Position numbers and translations under genes: made by a program. DNA of 64,000 nucleotides from Anthonomus grandis grandis (Eukaryota; Arthropoda; Insecta; Coleoptera; Curculionidae). The notes under the pieces are model-generated. The model was not told the DNA's origin, ran no database searches, and saw nothing but the letters and a program-made list of their open reading frames with translations. Below, piece by piece: positions 22,601 to 34,417 of the stretch. Position 1 is the stretch's first letter. Every line of letters begins with the position of its first letter. The DNA is taken from assembly GCF_022605725.1 (NCBI RefSeq), contig NC_065548.1:2141644-2205643 (forward strand), in the 5' to 3' direction.

Positions 22601-24200
22601 ATTTTTTGAAAATTGTATCTACTCAAATTTTTAAATTATGGTCATTTTTTATATACATTTTTTTTTCGATTTTTTCTCTCAAAATCCTGGGCATTTTTTA
22701 AAAATCCCTGAAACACGTATCCAGTGAAATTTTACAAGGAATATTTGTACAAAAGTTCAAAATTATATCTACGCAAATTTTTGACTTTGAAATTTTTTAA
22801 ATAAAAAAAATATTTCTTTTTAAATTCTGGAAATTTTTTAAAAATACCTGGAACACGTTTCCAGTTAAATTTACAAGAAATATATACACCAATTTTCAAA
22901 ACTGTATCTACTTACATTTTTTAATTATGGTCATTTTAAAAAAAAAAAAAATTTTTTTCGAAAAAATTTTTTTTTCTTTCTGGACTTTTTTGAAAAATGT
23001 TTGAAACACATAGCCAGTTAAATTTTACAAATATTTATACCAATTTTCAAAATTGTATCTACTTAAATTTTTTAATTATGGTCGTTTTTTTTAAATTAAA
23101 AAAAATATTTTTTTTTCGAAAAAAATTTTTTTACGGAATATCTGTACTTTAAATTTTACAAGAAATATTTATACCAATTTTGAAAATTGTATCTACTTAA
23201 ATTTTTTTTATGGTAATTTTTTAAAATGAAAAAATATTTTTTTTTCCAAAAAAAAACGTTCTTTCAAAACTCTGGACTTTTTAAAAAAACTCTTTAAACA
23301 CGTATCCAGTTAAATTTTACAAGAAATATTTACACCAATTTTCAAAATTGTATCTAATTAAATTTTTTAATTATGGTCATTTTTTTAAAATAAAAAAAAA
23401 ATATTATTTCGAAAAAGAATTTTTCTTTCAAAACCCTGGACTTTTTTGAAAAGTTTCATGAACACGTATCCAGTTAAATTATACAACGAATATTTATACC
23501 AATTTTCATATTTGTATCTACTCAAATGTTTGACTTATGACAATTTTTTCAAATAAAAAAAAATATATATTTTTCAAAAAAAAATTGTTTTCTCAAAATC
23601 CTGGAAGAATTTTAAAAATTCCCCTTAAGTTACAATTTTCAAGGAATATTTGTACAAATTTTCAAAATTGCATCTACTCAAATTTTCGACTTATGGTCAA
23701 CTTTTCAAACTAAAAAAAATATATTTTTTCCAAAAAAAAAAAAATTCTTAAATTTCGGGACTTTGTGTGAGGCACTGGACGTACAAATTTGACTGAACCC
23801 CTTAAACGTTATCCCTGATGATGGACATGTTCTGTATCCGAAACATGTTGGATTGATGGTTTTTAAATAAATTTAGCGGAGGATGGCCGGAATATTTTCA
23901 ATTACCCATTGATATTTTGAAAATCTTTGGAACACGTGGCCAGTTAAAATTCACAAGAAATATTTGTTCAAATTTTTAAAATTGTATCTAGTTAAATTAA
24001 CTCATGGCCATAAAATTCAAAAAATTTGGAACACGACCTTAGTGAAAATTCACAGGGAATATTTGTATAAATTCTCAAAATTGTATCGCATCAAATTGGC
24101 ATCTGATGCTAATTTTTTAAAATAAAAAAAAATTACTTCCTTCCAAAAAAAAACATTTTTTTCTCAAAATCCTGGACCTTCCAGTGAAATTTCAAGAAAC
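19640..24200 (+). repeat. Satellite family B, main array (about 160-190-bp diverged monomers)
   Basis: About 25 diverged direct copies. A typical monomer reads: ccagttaaattttccaagg, aatatttgtacaaattttc, aaaattgtatctactc, tttttgacttatggtcat, an A/T-only stretch, then tttctcaaaatcctggac and a ccctggaacacgtgtcc link. Start words at 19880, 20118, 20278 and 20471 give variable spacing, mainly because of the A/T stretch. A subset uses ccctgaaataggtgtctaa as link, as in family D. Divergence is high, so the array is old. A non-repeat patch at about 23755-23900 carries the ribozyme-like motif. Internal open frames (21901, 22320) are repeat artefacts. Confidence 0.93.
23815..23843 (+). ncRNA. Hammerhead-ribozyme-like core
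   Basis: The conserved hammerhead boxes CTGATGA (23815-23821) and GAAA (23840-23843) bracket a small hairpin: GGACA (23823-23827) can pair with TG and TCC (33-34 and 37-39) around a 2-nt bulge. Arms for stems I and III are not convincing. Hammerhead motifs are known in Penelope-like elements and some satellite repeats. The patch sits in a 150-bp non-repeat insertion in array B that ends in an aaataaattt word. It is most likely the 3' tail of such an element. Confidence 0.35.
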
Positions 24201-25543
24201 ATTAAAATTCCTGCTTCCAGAGAACAGAAGTCACTTTGCACTCGATCCAGACATTTGATACAATGTAAATGTATCAAGCAGTGGCCATAGTTTTCGATCC
24301 TCACTTCTTGCATTTACCTGGAAATTAAGTCACTTTTTCCTGTTCTTCCAGGCAATTGGGTTTAGCTATTAAAACAAAAAATATTGAATCCAGATTATGG
24401 TTGTCCAATTAATACTCTTACCATCCTCTCCTTATTTTATTTCAAGCAAGCATGTACGTTATATGAAAATATAGCCTGTATTGTGTTAGTTTCAGATTTC
24501 ACATTATTTAGATAAACCCACGCCTTGTTTACCACAAACTGCAAAGAGAAATTCCGAGAACCACCTTATCTTTGCGCCAATTTTCCCTTTTTATATAAAA
24601 AGCCTTGACAATTTTAGCACTAAGTTAGTATTAACTAAGCAAATTACTATGCTGGATTAAAAAAGGATTTTGTACATTCAAATCGTGAAGAATTCGTGAC
24701 CCTCATCGATCTGTAGAATAATGTTGCATTCTTCATATTTGTTCCGGTTTCCTGAACCTATATTCACAAATAACGCCAATCTACAATATTTTAGAAAATC
24801 CTCTTTAATTGGTAATTTCACGGTCGATTAGAAGCGAAATTCCGGATTAAAAGTGTTAATGGGACACGGCCCAATTAATGAAATGACATCGGGTCTAATA
24901 TGAACTGGTCGCATGGTAATTAAATTGACATCTCGGGCATGTGGTCCACGTATGCGGTTATTACACAGTTGTATCAATGAAATATGGTCAGGACCACCTC
25001 TCTCGATCTCCCTCACCCATCGATCGATATTATTATTACGGAATATTAACCTCACTCCGATATGTTTAAGGGTTCCGAAAGATTTTTTCCGTCAGTATAC
25101 AGGGTGTGAAAGCCTTCGTAACTAATGCGAAAAGTTTCGGCTTGAATGAAAATTGCAATTGGCAACGTGACACTCTTAACAAACTTTAATCCCGAATTGA
25201 TTTTCTCTTTTATGGTGTTGTTAAGGTCGCATTGGAGTTCGTTCGCGAAAGGGGTGATTCTATTAAAAGAAAATGAGAAAACTTTTTAGGGGGGAAATTA
25301 AAAATTTAGTGGAAAAGGGAGAAGACTGTTAAGTCTTGTAATAATCATAAATTTTATAAGTTTCCGAGGGCCTTAAAAAGTTTCGGGATGCACACTACGA
25401 GTCGTTTAAGAATTTTCTTCAGATTTCAGTGCTCGCTTTACTATATAAGAGGGCCAATTTTATAACACTTTTATTTCGCGACTTTCTGGGGGTAGTTTTT
25501 ATGAATACATTAGTCTAGTTGACTAGTTCTATTTCTGTCTTGC
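24201..25543. other. Non-repetitive intronic DNA
   Basis: This is a region of mixed composition; 24830-25130 is less AT-rich and stays open on both strands, but no domain is visible in either frame. A ttccaggca word is at 24346, and tatacagggtgt near 25096 looks like one end of the MITE family without a partner. Confidence 0.5.
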
Positions 25544-28500
25544 AGGTGGTAAGATATGACCCACTTAATATAACACATTTTTTAGCAAGGACTTTTCTTG
25601 CCAAAAACCAGTTACTTTGTAATTTTTTCCAAGGAAAACTAATAATTTTCAAATATTTAATTGAGCTTTCCTATAAAGGTTAAGGTCTTCTAAATCACCT
25701 GGTGTCATTGGGAAAGTCGTAGGTCTTCCAGATTTTGAGATATGGCCATTTAATATAGCACAGTTTCTAGGGCTCTTAAGGGTTTTTTCTCGCTAGAAAG
25801 AAGTCACTTTGTAATTTTTTCCAAGGAAAACTAATAATTTTCAAATATTTAATTGAGCGTTCCTATAAAGGTTAAGGTCTTCTAAATCACCTGGTGTCAT
25901 TGAGAAAGACGTAAGTCTTCAAGGCTTTGAGATATGGCCATTTAATATAGCACAATTTTTAGGGCTCTTAAGGGTTTTTTCTCGCTAGAAAGAAGTTAAT
26001 TTGTAATTTTTTCCAAGGAAAACTAATAATTTTCAAATATTTAATTAAGCGTTCCTAGAAAGGTTAAGGTCTTCTAAATCACCTGGTGTCATTGAGAAAG
26101 CCGTAAGTCTTCCAGGTTTTGAGATATGGCCATTTAATATAGCACAATTTTTAGGGCTCTTAAGGGTTTTTTCTCGCTAGAAAGACGTCACTTTGTAATT
26201 TTTTCCAAGGAAAACTAATAATTTTCAAAAATTTAATTGAGCGTTCCTTTAAAGGTTAAGGTCTTCTAAATCACCTTGTGTCATTGAGAAAGTCGTAAGT
26301 CTTCCAGGTTTTGAGATATGGCCAATTAATATAGCACAATTTCTAGGGCTCTTAAGGGTTTTTTCTCGCTAGAAAAACGTCACTTTGTAATTTTTTCCAA
26401 GGAAAACTAATAATTTTCAAATATTTAATTGAGCGTTCCTATAAAGGTTAAGGTTCTCTAAATTACCTGGTGTCATTCAGAAAGTCGTGTAAGTCTTCCA
26501 GGTTTTGAGATATGGCCATTTAATATAGCACAATTTTTAGGGCTCTTAAGGGTTTTTTCTCGCTAGAAGGAAGTCACTTTGTAATTTTTTCCAAGGAAAA
26601 CTAATAATTTTCAAATACTTAATTGAGCGTTCCTATAAAGGTTAAGGTCCTCTAAATCACTTGGTGTCATTAAGAAAGCCGTAAGTCTTCCAGGTTTTGA
26701 GATATGGCCATTTAATATAGCACAATTTTTAGGGCTCTTAAGGGTTTTTTCTCGCTAGAAAGACGTCACTTTGTAATTTTTTCCAAGGAACACTAATAAT
26801 TTTCAAATATTTAATTGAGCGTTCCTGTAAAGGTTAAGGTCTTCTAAATCACCTGGTGTCATTGAGAAAGCCGTAAGTCTTCCAGATTTTGAGATATGGC
26901 CATTTAATATAGCACAATTTTTAGGGCTCTTAAGGGTTTTTTCTCGCTAGAAAGACGTCACTTTGTAATTTTTTCCAAGGAAAACTAATAATTTTCAAAT
27001 ATTTAATTGAGCGTTCCTTTAAAGGTTAAGGTCTTCTAAATCACCTGGTGTCATTGGGAAAGTCGTAAGTCTTCCAGGTTCTAAGATATGGCCATTTAAT
27101 ATAGCACAATTTTTAGGGCTCTTAAGGGTTTTTTCTCGCTAGAAGGAAGTCACTTTATAATTTTTTCCAAGGAAAACTAATAATTTTCAAATATTTAATT
27201 GAGCGTTCCCTTAAAGGTTAAGGTCTTCTAAATCACCTGGTGTCATTAAGAAAGCCGTAGGTCTTTCAAGTTTTGAGATATGGCTATTTAATATAGCACA
27301 ATTTTTAGGGCTCTTAAGGGTTTTTTCTCGCTAGAAAAACGTCACTTTGTAATTTTTTCCAAGGAAAACTAATAATTTTCAAATATTTAATTGAGCGTTC
27401 CTATAAAGGTTAAGGTCCTCTAAATCACCTGGTGTCATTAAGAAAGCCGTAAGTCTTCTAGGTTCTAAGATATGGCCATTTAATATTGCGCAATTTTTAG
27501 GGCTCTTAAGGGTTTTTTCTCGCTAGAAAGAAGTCACTTTATAATTTTTTCCAAGGAAAACTAATAATTTTCAAATATTTAATTGAGCGTTCCTTTAAAG
27601 GTTAAGGTCCTCTAAATCACTTGGTGTCATTAAGAAAGCCGTAAGTCTTCCAAGTTTTGAGATATGGCCATTTAATATAGCACAATTTTTAGGGCTCTTA
27701 AGGGTTTTTTCTCGCTAGAAGGACGTCACTTTGTAATTTTTTCCAAGGAAAACTAATAATTTTCAAATATTTAATTGAGCGTTCCTATAAAGGTTAAGGT
27801 CCTCTAAATCATCTGGTGTCATTGAGACAGTCGTAATTCTTCCAGGTTCTGAGATATGGCCATTTAATATAGCACAATTTGAAGGGCTCTTAAGGGTTTT
27901 TTCTCGCTAGAAAGACGTCACTTTGTAATTTTTTCCAAGGAAAACTAATAATTTTCAAATATTTAATTGAGCGTTCCTATAAAGGTTAAGGTTCTCTAAA
28001 TCACCTGGTGTCATTCAGAAAGTCGTAAGTCTTCCAGGTTTTGAGATATGGCCATTTAATATAGCACAATTTTTAGGGCTCTTAAGGGTTTTTTCTCGCT
28101 AGAAAGACGTCACTTTGTAATTTTTTCCAAGGAAAACTAATAATTTTCAAATATTTAATTGAGCGTTCCTTTAAAAGTTAAGGTCTTCTAAATCACCTGG
28201 TGTCATTGGGAAAGTCGTAAGTCTTTCAGGTTCTAAGATATGGCCATTTAATATAGCACAATTTTTAGGGCTCTTAAGGGTTTTTTCTCGCTAGAAGGAA
28301 GTCACTTTGTAATTTTTTCCAAGGAAAACTAATAATTTTCAAATATTTAATTGAGCGTTCCTGTAAAGGTTAAGGTCTTCTAAATCACCTGGTGTCATTG
28401 AGAAAGCCGTAAGTCTTCCAGATTTTGAGATATGGCCATTTAATATAGCACAATTTTTAGGGCTCTTAAGGGTTTTTTCTCGCTAGAAAGACGTCACTTT

Positions 28501-29226
28501 GTAATTTTTTCCAAGGAAAACTAATAATTTTCAAATATTTAATTGAGCCTTCCTTTAAAGGTTAAGGTCCTCTAAATCACCTGGTGTCATTGAGAAAGCC
28601 GTAAGTCTGCCAGGTTTTGAGATATGGCCATTTAGTATAACACAATTTTTAGGGCTCTTAAGGGTTTTTTCTCGCTAGAAGGAAGTCACTTTGTAATTTT
28701 TTCCAAGGAAAACTAATAATTTTCAAATACTTAATTGAGCGTTCCTATAAAGGTTAAGGTCCTCTAAATCACTTGGTGTCATTAAGAAAGCCGTAAGTCT
28801 TCCAGGTTTTGAGATATGGCCATTTAATATAGCGCAATTTTTAGGGCTCTTAAGGGTTTTTTCTCGCTAGAAAGACGTCACTTTGTAATTTTTTCCAAGG
28901 AAAACTAATAATTTTCAAATATTTAATTGAGCGTTCCTATAAAGGTTAAGGTCCTCTAAATCACCTGGTGTCATTGAGAAAGTCGTAAGTCTTCTAGGTT
29001 CTAAGATATGGCCATTTAATATAGCACAATTTCTAGGGCTCTTAAGGGTTTTTTCTCGCTAGAAAGACGTCACTTTGTAATTTTTTCCAAGGAAAACTAA
29101 TAATTTTCAAATATTTAGTTGAACGTTTCTTTATAGGTTAAGGCCTTCTAAATCACTTGGTGTCATTGAGAAAGTCGTAAGTCTTCCAGGTTCTAAGATA
29201 TGGCCATTTAATATAGCACAATATAG
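25544..29226 (+). repeat. Satellite family C, array 1 (192-bp monomer)
   Basis: About 19 direct copies. The gtcactttgtaatttt position steps from 25803 to 25995, 26187 and 26379, exactly 192 bp each time. Monomers differ by a few percent. Each contains ttttttccaaggaaaacta, gttttgagatatggccat and agggctcttaagggtttttt. The array ends abruptly at about 29226 against an inverted B monomer. Confidence 0.97.
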
Positions 29227-29330
29227 AGAAAAAAATTTTTTGTTTTAAAAACTGACCATAATTCAAAAAATTTAAGTAGATACAATTTTAAAAATTGGTA
29301 TAAATATTCCTTGAAAAATTTAATTGGATA
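29227..29330 (-). repeat. Inverted family-B monomer fused to array C1
   Basis: Read on the minus strand this is a normal B monomer: ccaattaaatttttcaagg, aatatttataccaattttt, aaaattgtatctacttaaat, ttatggtcagt. It is one of the few B copies in minus orientation, and its A/T tail joins directly to the last C copy. Confidence 0.8.
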
Positions 29331-31103
29331 CCATATTACTAATAAATTTCAATGAAAACAATGAATATACTAAATGACCTTCAATTAGTTTTTAATTAAT
29401 TATTTATGCAAAAGTACCAAAAGCCTCTTTACGAACATTTTTTCAATATTTAATAAAGCTTTTTATTACTTCTAATTTTTTCTATTTATTTCTTATATTG
29501 TTTATTACTTTAAACCTTTATCACGTTTTTCCTTATGAGATTTATTTATAAAACCCTAAATTTTTAATCTGTAACCGCAAAAAAATTTATGCAACCACGT
29601 TTTCGTCTTTCCAGTAAGGTCTTTGGAGAGAGATCTCTGGAGAGAGAAGGATCTTCAGGATTATTAGGAATTTTGGGGCTTATGGGCTGCACTGGAGAAG
29701 TAGTACCTCTTAATTTATGAACTGTAGGTACAAGATGATGAAGTAGACTGCAGTTGAGCTTTTTGTTAAGTATACTTGCTCAACTGCCTAGAATAGTAAA
29801 ATCATTCAATAATAATAATAGCCTAAAATGTAAAGAAAATTCCTTTTTTATTCCAGGCACTCAATAGATGTTGCACTCAGAATGCCTGGAATAGTAAAAC
29901 CAGTTCAATTGCCTGAAAAATTACAATGAAAGCAATGAATTTTCTGTTGAGACGTCATAAATGCACTGAACTGCCTGCAAGTAGCTTTTAATTAGTGATT
30001 TATGCCAGACAAGGACTTATCTAAATCACCTTGAATTATAAAAAAAAGTAATTCTAGGATTGACAAAACCAAAGTCATTTTATCCATTCTATTCTCTAAT
30101 TTCAGTTGAATACATATTTCTGGATTATCTTAAATCTGTCCAGGATTTGAAGAAAAAAAGATAATTTTCTGTTTATTTTTCTATATTGCTTGAAGATTTT
30201 AACTAAACAGAAATGTTCAAAAAATGTAAAGGATTTTGAGAAAAAAAAAATTTTCTCAGCCTTCTTAAAATTCGTTGCTAAATGGCTTTTTATATTTAAA
30301 AAAAAATGCCAAAAAGTACATTCTGCCAGGTTCTACCGCTCTTCATTCTCCTAAAAAGAAGGAGACCAAGTCACTATGAATGACTGTATCCTCATCCAAT
30401 CGTAACAACCTTTTCTCTCTTACTGATATAGCTTCTGGGTGCTGAACGCAATGGCAAAATGCCAAAGACAATAAAACACAATCATTAAAAAATAATTTTT
30501 ATAACCCAACTTTATTGCCTAGACGACAAACATCGATTCATTACGACCAGTGATTAATGGCTAAAAAGTCATTTCTATGGCATTTCATTGCTCAATTATA
30601 ACTTCTTGAATGCTGTTTATATTATTTGTAATTTATTTTATATACTGCAGACGAGAAACAGTGTTTCATAGCCACGGCTTTCTTTTCTAATAATACTCTT
30701 TTTTTAAAAAACGATGATTCGAAGGAGAGATCCTATATGTAGTTGCATCCCAATTGAATATTTCAATATTACTCATATTTACCTCATCTCACTAAAATTG
30801 AATGGTGCCTTGCTTATTCTACGGAATATTATCAAATATGTATCAAAAAACAGCATTCATCCTCCATCATCAGTAGTTGTACAATCTTTGGTGGGTCTTG
30901 ACTGATCGTATGATCATACTCCATCCTACTCTATCTTAGATCTATTTAGGATCTTATTCTATTCTCGTCGCTTTTAGATCTGCAACGATATTGTCTCTCC
31001 ATTTCATACGAGGCTTTTCCATACATTAAGAATGGTTGTCATTCATTTTTCACTCATTAGGCTACAGAGAAGGAAAATTTAAACTATGTCTTTCTAGAGG
31101 CTT
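29331..31103. other. Intronic DNA with worn A-family pieces
   Basis: No gene is seen. Parts resemble single old A monomers: atgccaaaaag near 30307 with ttctaccgctcttc near 30332, and gattcattacgacc near 30535. A ttccaggca word occurs at 29851. The frames at 30714 and 31036 are not convincing. Confidence 0.5.
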
Positions 31104-32883
31104 TCAAAGGTCTCAAATGAGAGTCTTTTATACAAAAAGGAGGAAATTCATAGTGCACAGATTGACAGATAACTTTTTTCTCGCTAGAAGGAAGTCACTT
31201 TGTAATTTTTTCCAAGGAAAACTAATAATTTTCAAATATTTAATTTAGCGTTCCTATAAAGGTTAAGGTCCTCTAAATCACCTGGTGTCATTGAGAAAGT
31301 CGTAAGTCTTCCAGGTTGTAAGATATGGCCATTTAATATAGCACAATTTCTAGGGCTCTTAAGGGTTTTTTCTCGCTAGAAGGAAGTCACTTTGTAATTT
31401 TTTCCAAGGAAAACTAATAATTTTCAAATATTTAATTGAGCGTTCCTATAAAGGTTAAGGTCCTCTTAATCACCTGGCGTCATTGAGAAAGTCGTAAGTC
31501 TTCCAGGTTTTGAGATATGGCCATTTAATATAACACATTTTTTAGGGCTCTTAAGGGTTTTTTCTCGCTAGAAGGAAGTCACTTTGTAATTTTTTCCAAG
31601 GAAAACTAATAATTTTCAAATATTTAATCGAGCGTTTTTTTAAAGGTTAAGGTCCTCTAAATCACCTGGTGTCATTGAGAAAGCCGTAAGTCTTCCAGGT
31701 TCTAAGATATGGCCATTTAATATAGCACAATTTTTAGGGCTCTTAAGGGTTTTTTCTCGCTAGAAGGAAGTCACTTTGTAATTTTTTCCAAGGAAAACTA
31801 ATAATTTTCAAGTATTTAATTGAGCGTTCCTATAAAGGTTAAGGTCCTCTAAATCACCTGGTGTCATTGAGAAAGCCGTAAGTCTTCCAGGTTTTGAGAT
31901 ATGGCCATTTAATATAGCACAATTTTTAGGGCTCTTAAGGGTTTTTTCTCGCTAGAAGGAAGTCACTTTGTAATTTTTTCCAAGAAAAACTAATAATTTT
32001 CAAATATTTAATTGAGCCTTCCTTTAAAGGTTAAGGTCTTCTAAATCACCTGGTGTCATTGAGAAAGTCGTAAGTCTTCTAGGTTCTAAGATATGGCCAT
32101 TTAATATAGCACAATTTTTAGGGCTCTTAAGGGTTTTTTTCTTGCTAGAAAGACGTCACTTTGTAATTTTTTCCAAGGAAAACTAATAATTTTCAAATAT
32201 TTAATTGAGCGTTCCTATAAAGGTTAAGGTTTTCTAAATCACCTGGTGTCATTCAGAAAGTCGTAAGTCTTCTAGGTTCTAAGATATGGCCATTTAATAT
32301 AGCACAATTTTTAGGGCTCTTAAGGATTTTTTCTCGCTAGAAGGAAGTCACTTTGTAATTTTTTCCAAGGAAAACTAATAATTTTCAAATATTTAATTGA
32401 GCGCTTCTATAAAGGTTAAGGTCTTCTAAATCACCTGGTGTCATTGAGAAAGTCGTAAGTCTTCCAGGTTCTGAGATATGGCCATTTAATATAGCACAAT
32501 TTTTAGGGCTCTTAAGGGTTTTTTCTCGCTAGAAGGAAGTCAGTTTGTAATTTTTTCCAAGGAAAACTATAAAGGTTAAGGTCCTCTAAATCACCTGGTG
32601 TCATTGAGAAAGCCGTAAGTCTTTTAGGTTCTAAGATATGGCCATTTAATATAGCACAATTTTTAGGGCTCTTAAGGGTTTTTTCTCGCTAGAAAGACGT
32701 CACTTTGTAATTTTTTCCATGGAAAACTAATAATTTTCAAATATTTAATTGAGCGTTCCTATAAAGTTTAAGGCCTTCTAAATCACCTGGTGTCATTGAG
32801 AAAGTCAAAGGTGTGAAATGAGAGAAACATGAGAGTCTTTTATACAAAAAGGAGGAAATTCATAGTGCACAAATTGACAGATA
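31104..32883 (+). repeat. Satellite C array 2 bracketed by 55-bp direct repeats
   Basis: Positions 31172-32806 hold about 8.5 copies of the 192-bp C monomer, one of them shortened near 32569. Immediately outside lie direct repeats at 31117-31171 and 32829-32883, 55 bp with one mismatch (starting atgagagtcttttatac and ending attgacagata). The similarity extends leftward with an extra small insertion in the right copy. The array thus looks like a block inserted into, or amplified between, duplicated flanks. Confidence 0.92.
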
Positions 32884-34417
32884 CCGAGGCATAAATAATC
32901 GCAACATTTCCATTTTAAATTAACGTCAGGCGATAGATAGATGATGATATCCAAATCCAATACGTGGATATCGACGTATATTAGGGCCGTTGTAATGTAA
33001 TGTCTTTATAAAAGGCGAGGCGGAATCTCGACGGCGCATTTCGTTTTAAAATTTTTCAAATTTCATGTAAAGTGCCGGAGCGTATATACGACATGTTGCA
33101 TTTTACATAAATATGAATATTACCCTCGGTAGAATAATTCCGCGCGTGCATGTCAGCCAAATTATAAGGGGGGGAATTTCGCGATTTTTATCGTGACGAC
33201 CGTATATAGATGAGGGTTGTTATTTTTTTTTATTAATTTATGCCATCCAGTAAATTTCCTTTTCATTTTTTTTAATGAAAAATCTACAGTTCTTGAACCA
33301 TTTGGATGTTTGGAAGATTTATTTCCAGTTCATATTCTACACCCCACATGTCCCATTTAACTTGATAATTGTATTAAATGTAAACGTTCTTTATATAATA
33401 TATATAAAATTTTGTTTTCTCAACATCCTGGACAAATTTTAGAAAAATCTAGAGATACATAGGTAGCCAATTAAGTTTCTTAAGGAATCTGTAAAATTCA
33501 TTCAAAATTCCAGGCACACTGAGTGCCTAAATCTATTGAGTGCTTTAACTGCCTGGAATAAAAAACTGATGTTCTTTTTATTTTAGGTAATTATTGAATG
33601 GTTTTGCTATTTCAGGCAGTTGAGATGAGTTCCTAACAAAAAGATCAACTGCCCGGCATAAATATTAATTAGCTAAGAGTCACTTTTAGGCAGCTCAGTA
33701 CGTTTGTGACTTCACCTCAACTGTCTAAACCTGAAATTCATTATTTTCATTGAAATTGATCAGTAATGTGATATCCATTAAGTTTTTTAAGGAATTGAGG
33801 ACCTTTAAAAATTATATCTGCTCAAATTTTTGACTTACGGTCAATTTTCGAAAAAAATGAATGGATGAACAAAAATCAGTTTGACAAAAAATCATCTTCA
33901 AATGTTACTTTTCATTTATAATTGAAATCTTCAAGGAATATTAAAAATTAAAAGAACTTTTTGTTTTTCTCCAAATCCTGGACAGATTTAAAATAATCCA
34001 GAAATAGGTATTCAATTAAATTTTTCCATGAATATATGTACCAGTTTTCAAAATTGTATCTAATCAAATTTTTGACTTTTTCAAATTCAGTAAATTACCG
34101 AGATCGAGAATAGAATGGATAAAATGGCTTGTTTGTTACAGCAAATGGATAGCTCATTTGTTTTGGAGGTAAATTGGTTATGTTAGTCCTAGAATTCCTT
34201 TTTTTATCTAATTCCAGGTATTCATTTCCTTTATTAAAATTGTTTAGGCAATTGAACTATTGATTTTACTATTCCAGGCAGTTGAGGTAAGTCCCTGATA
34301 AAAGGCTCAACTGCCTGGCATAAATAATTATATAAAAGTTAATTGCAGACAGTTCAATAAATTTGTAACATCGCCTCAACTGACCGAACCCAAAATGATC
34401 TTTGAACATTGAGTTTC
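32884..34417. other. Intronic DNA with scattered B and A monomer pieces
   Basis: The stretch from 32884 to about 33230 is unique and less AT-rich. Worn B pieces occur around 33410-33500, 33770-33850 and 33960-34080. A chimeric piece at about 33888-33930 reads like family A (atcttcaaatgttacttttc) and then continues as B. Several ttccaggca or tgcctgg words recur between 33508 and 34320. No gene is seen. Confidence 0.5.

Noticed and set aside
24828..25125. Overlapping plus- and minus-strand frames as genes
   Set aside because: Short, mirror-image frames in a region with fewer stop codons; no similarity recognised.
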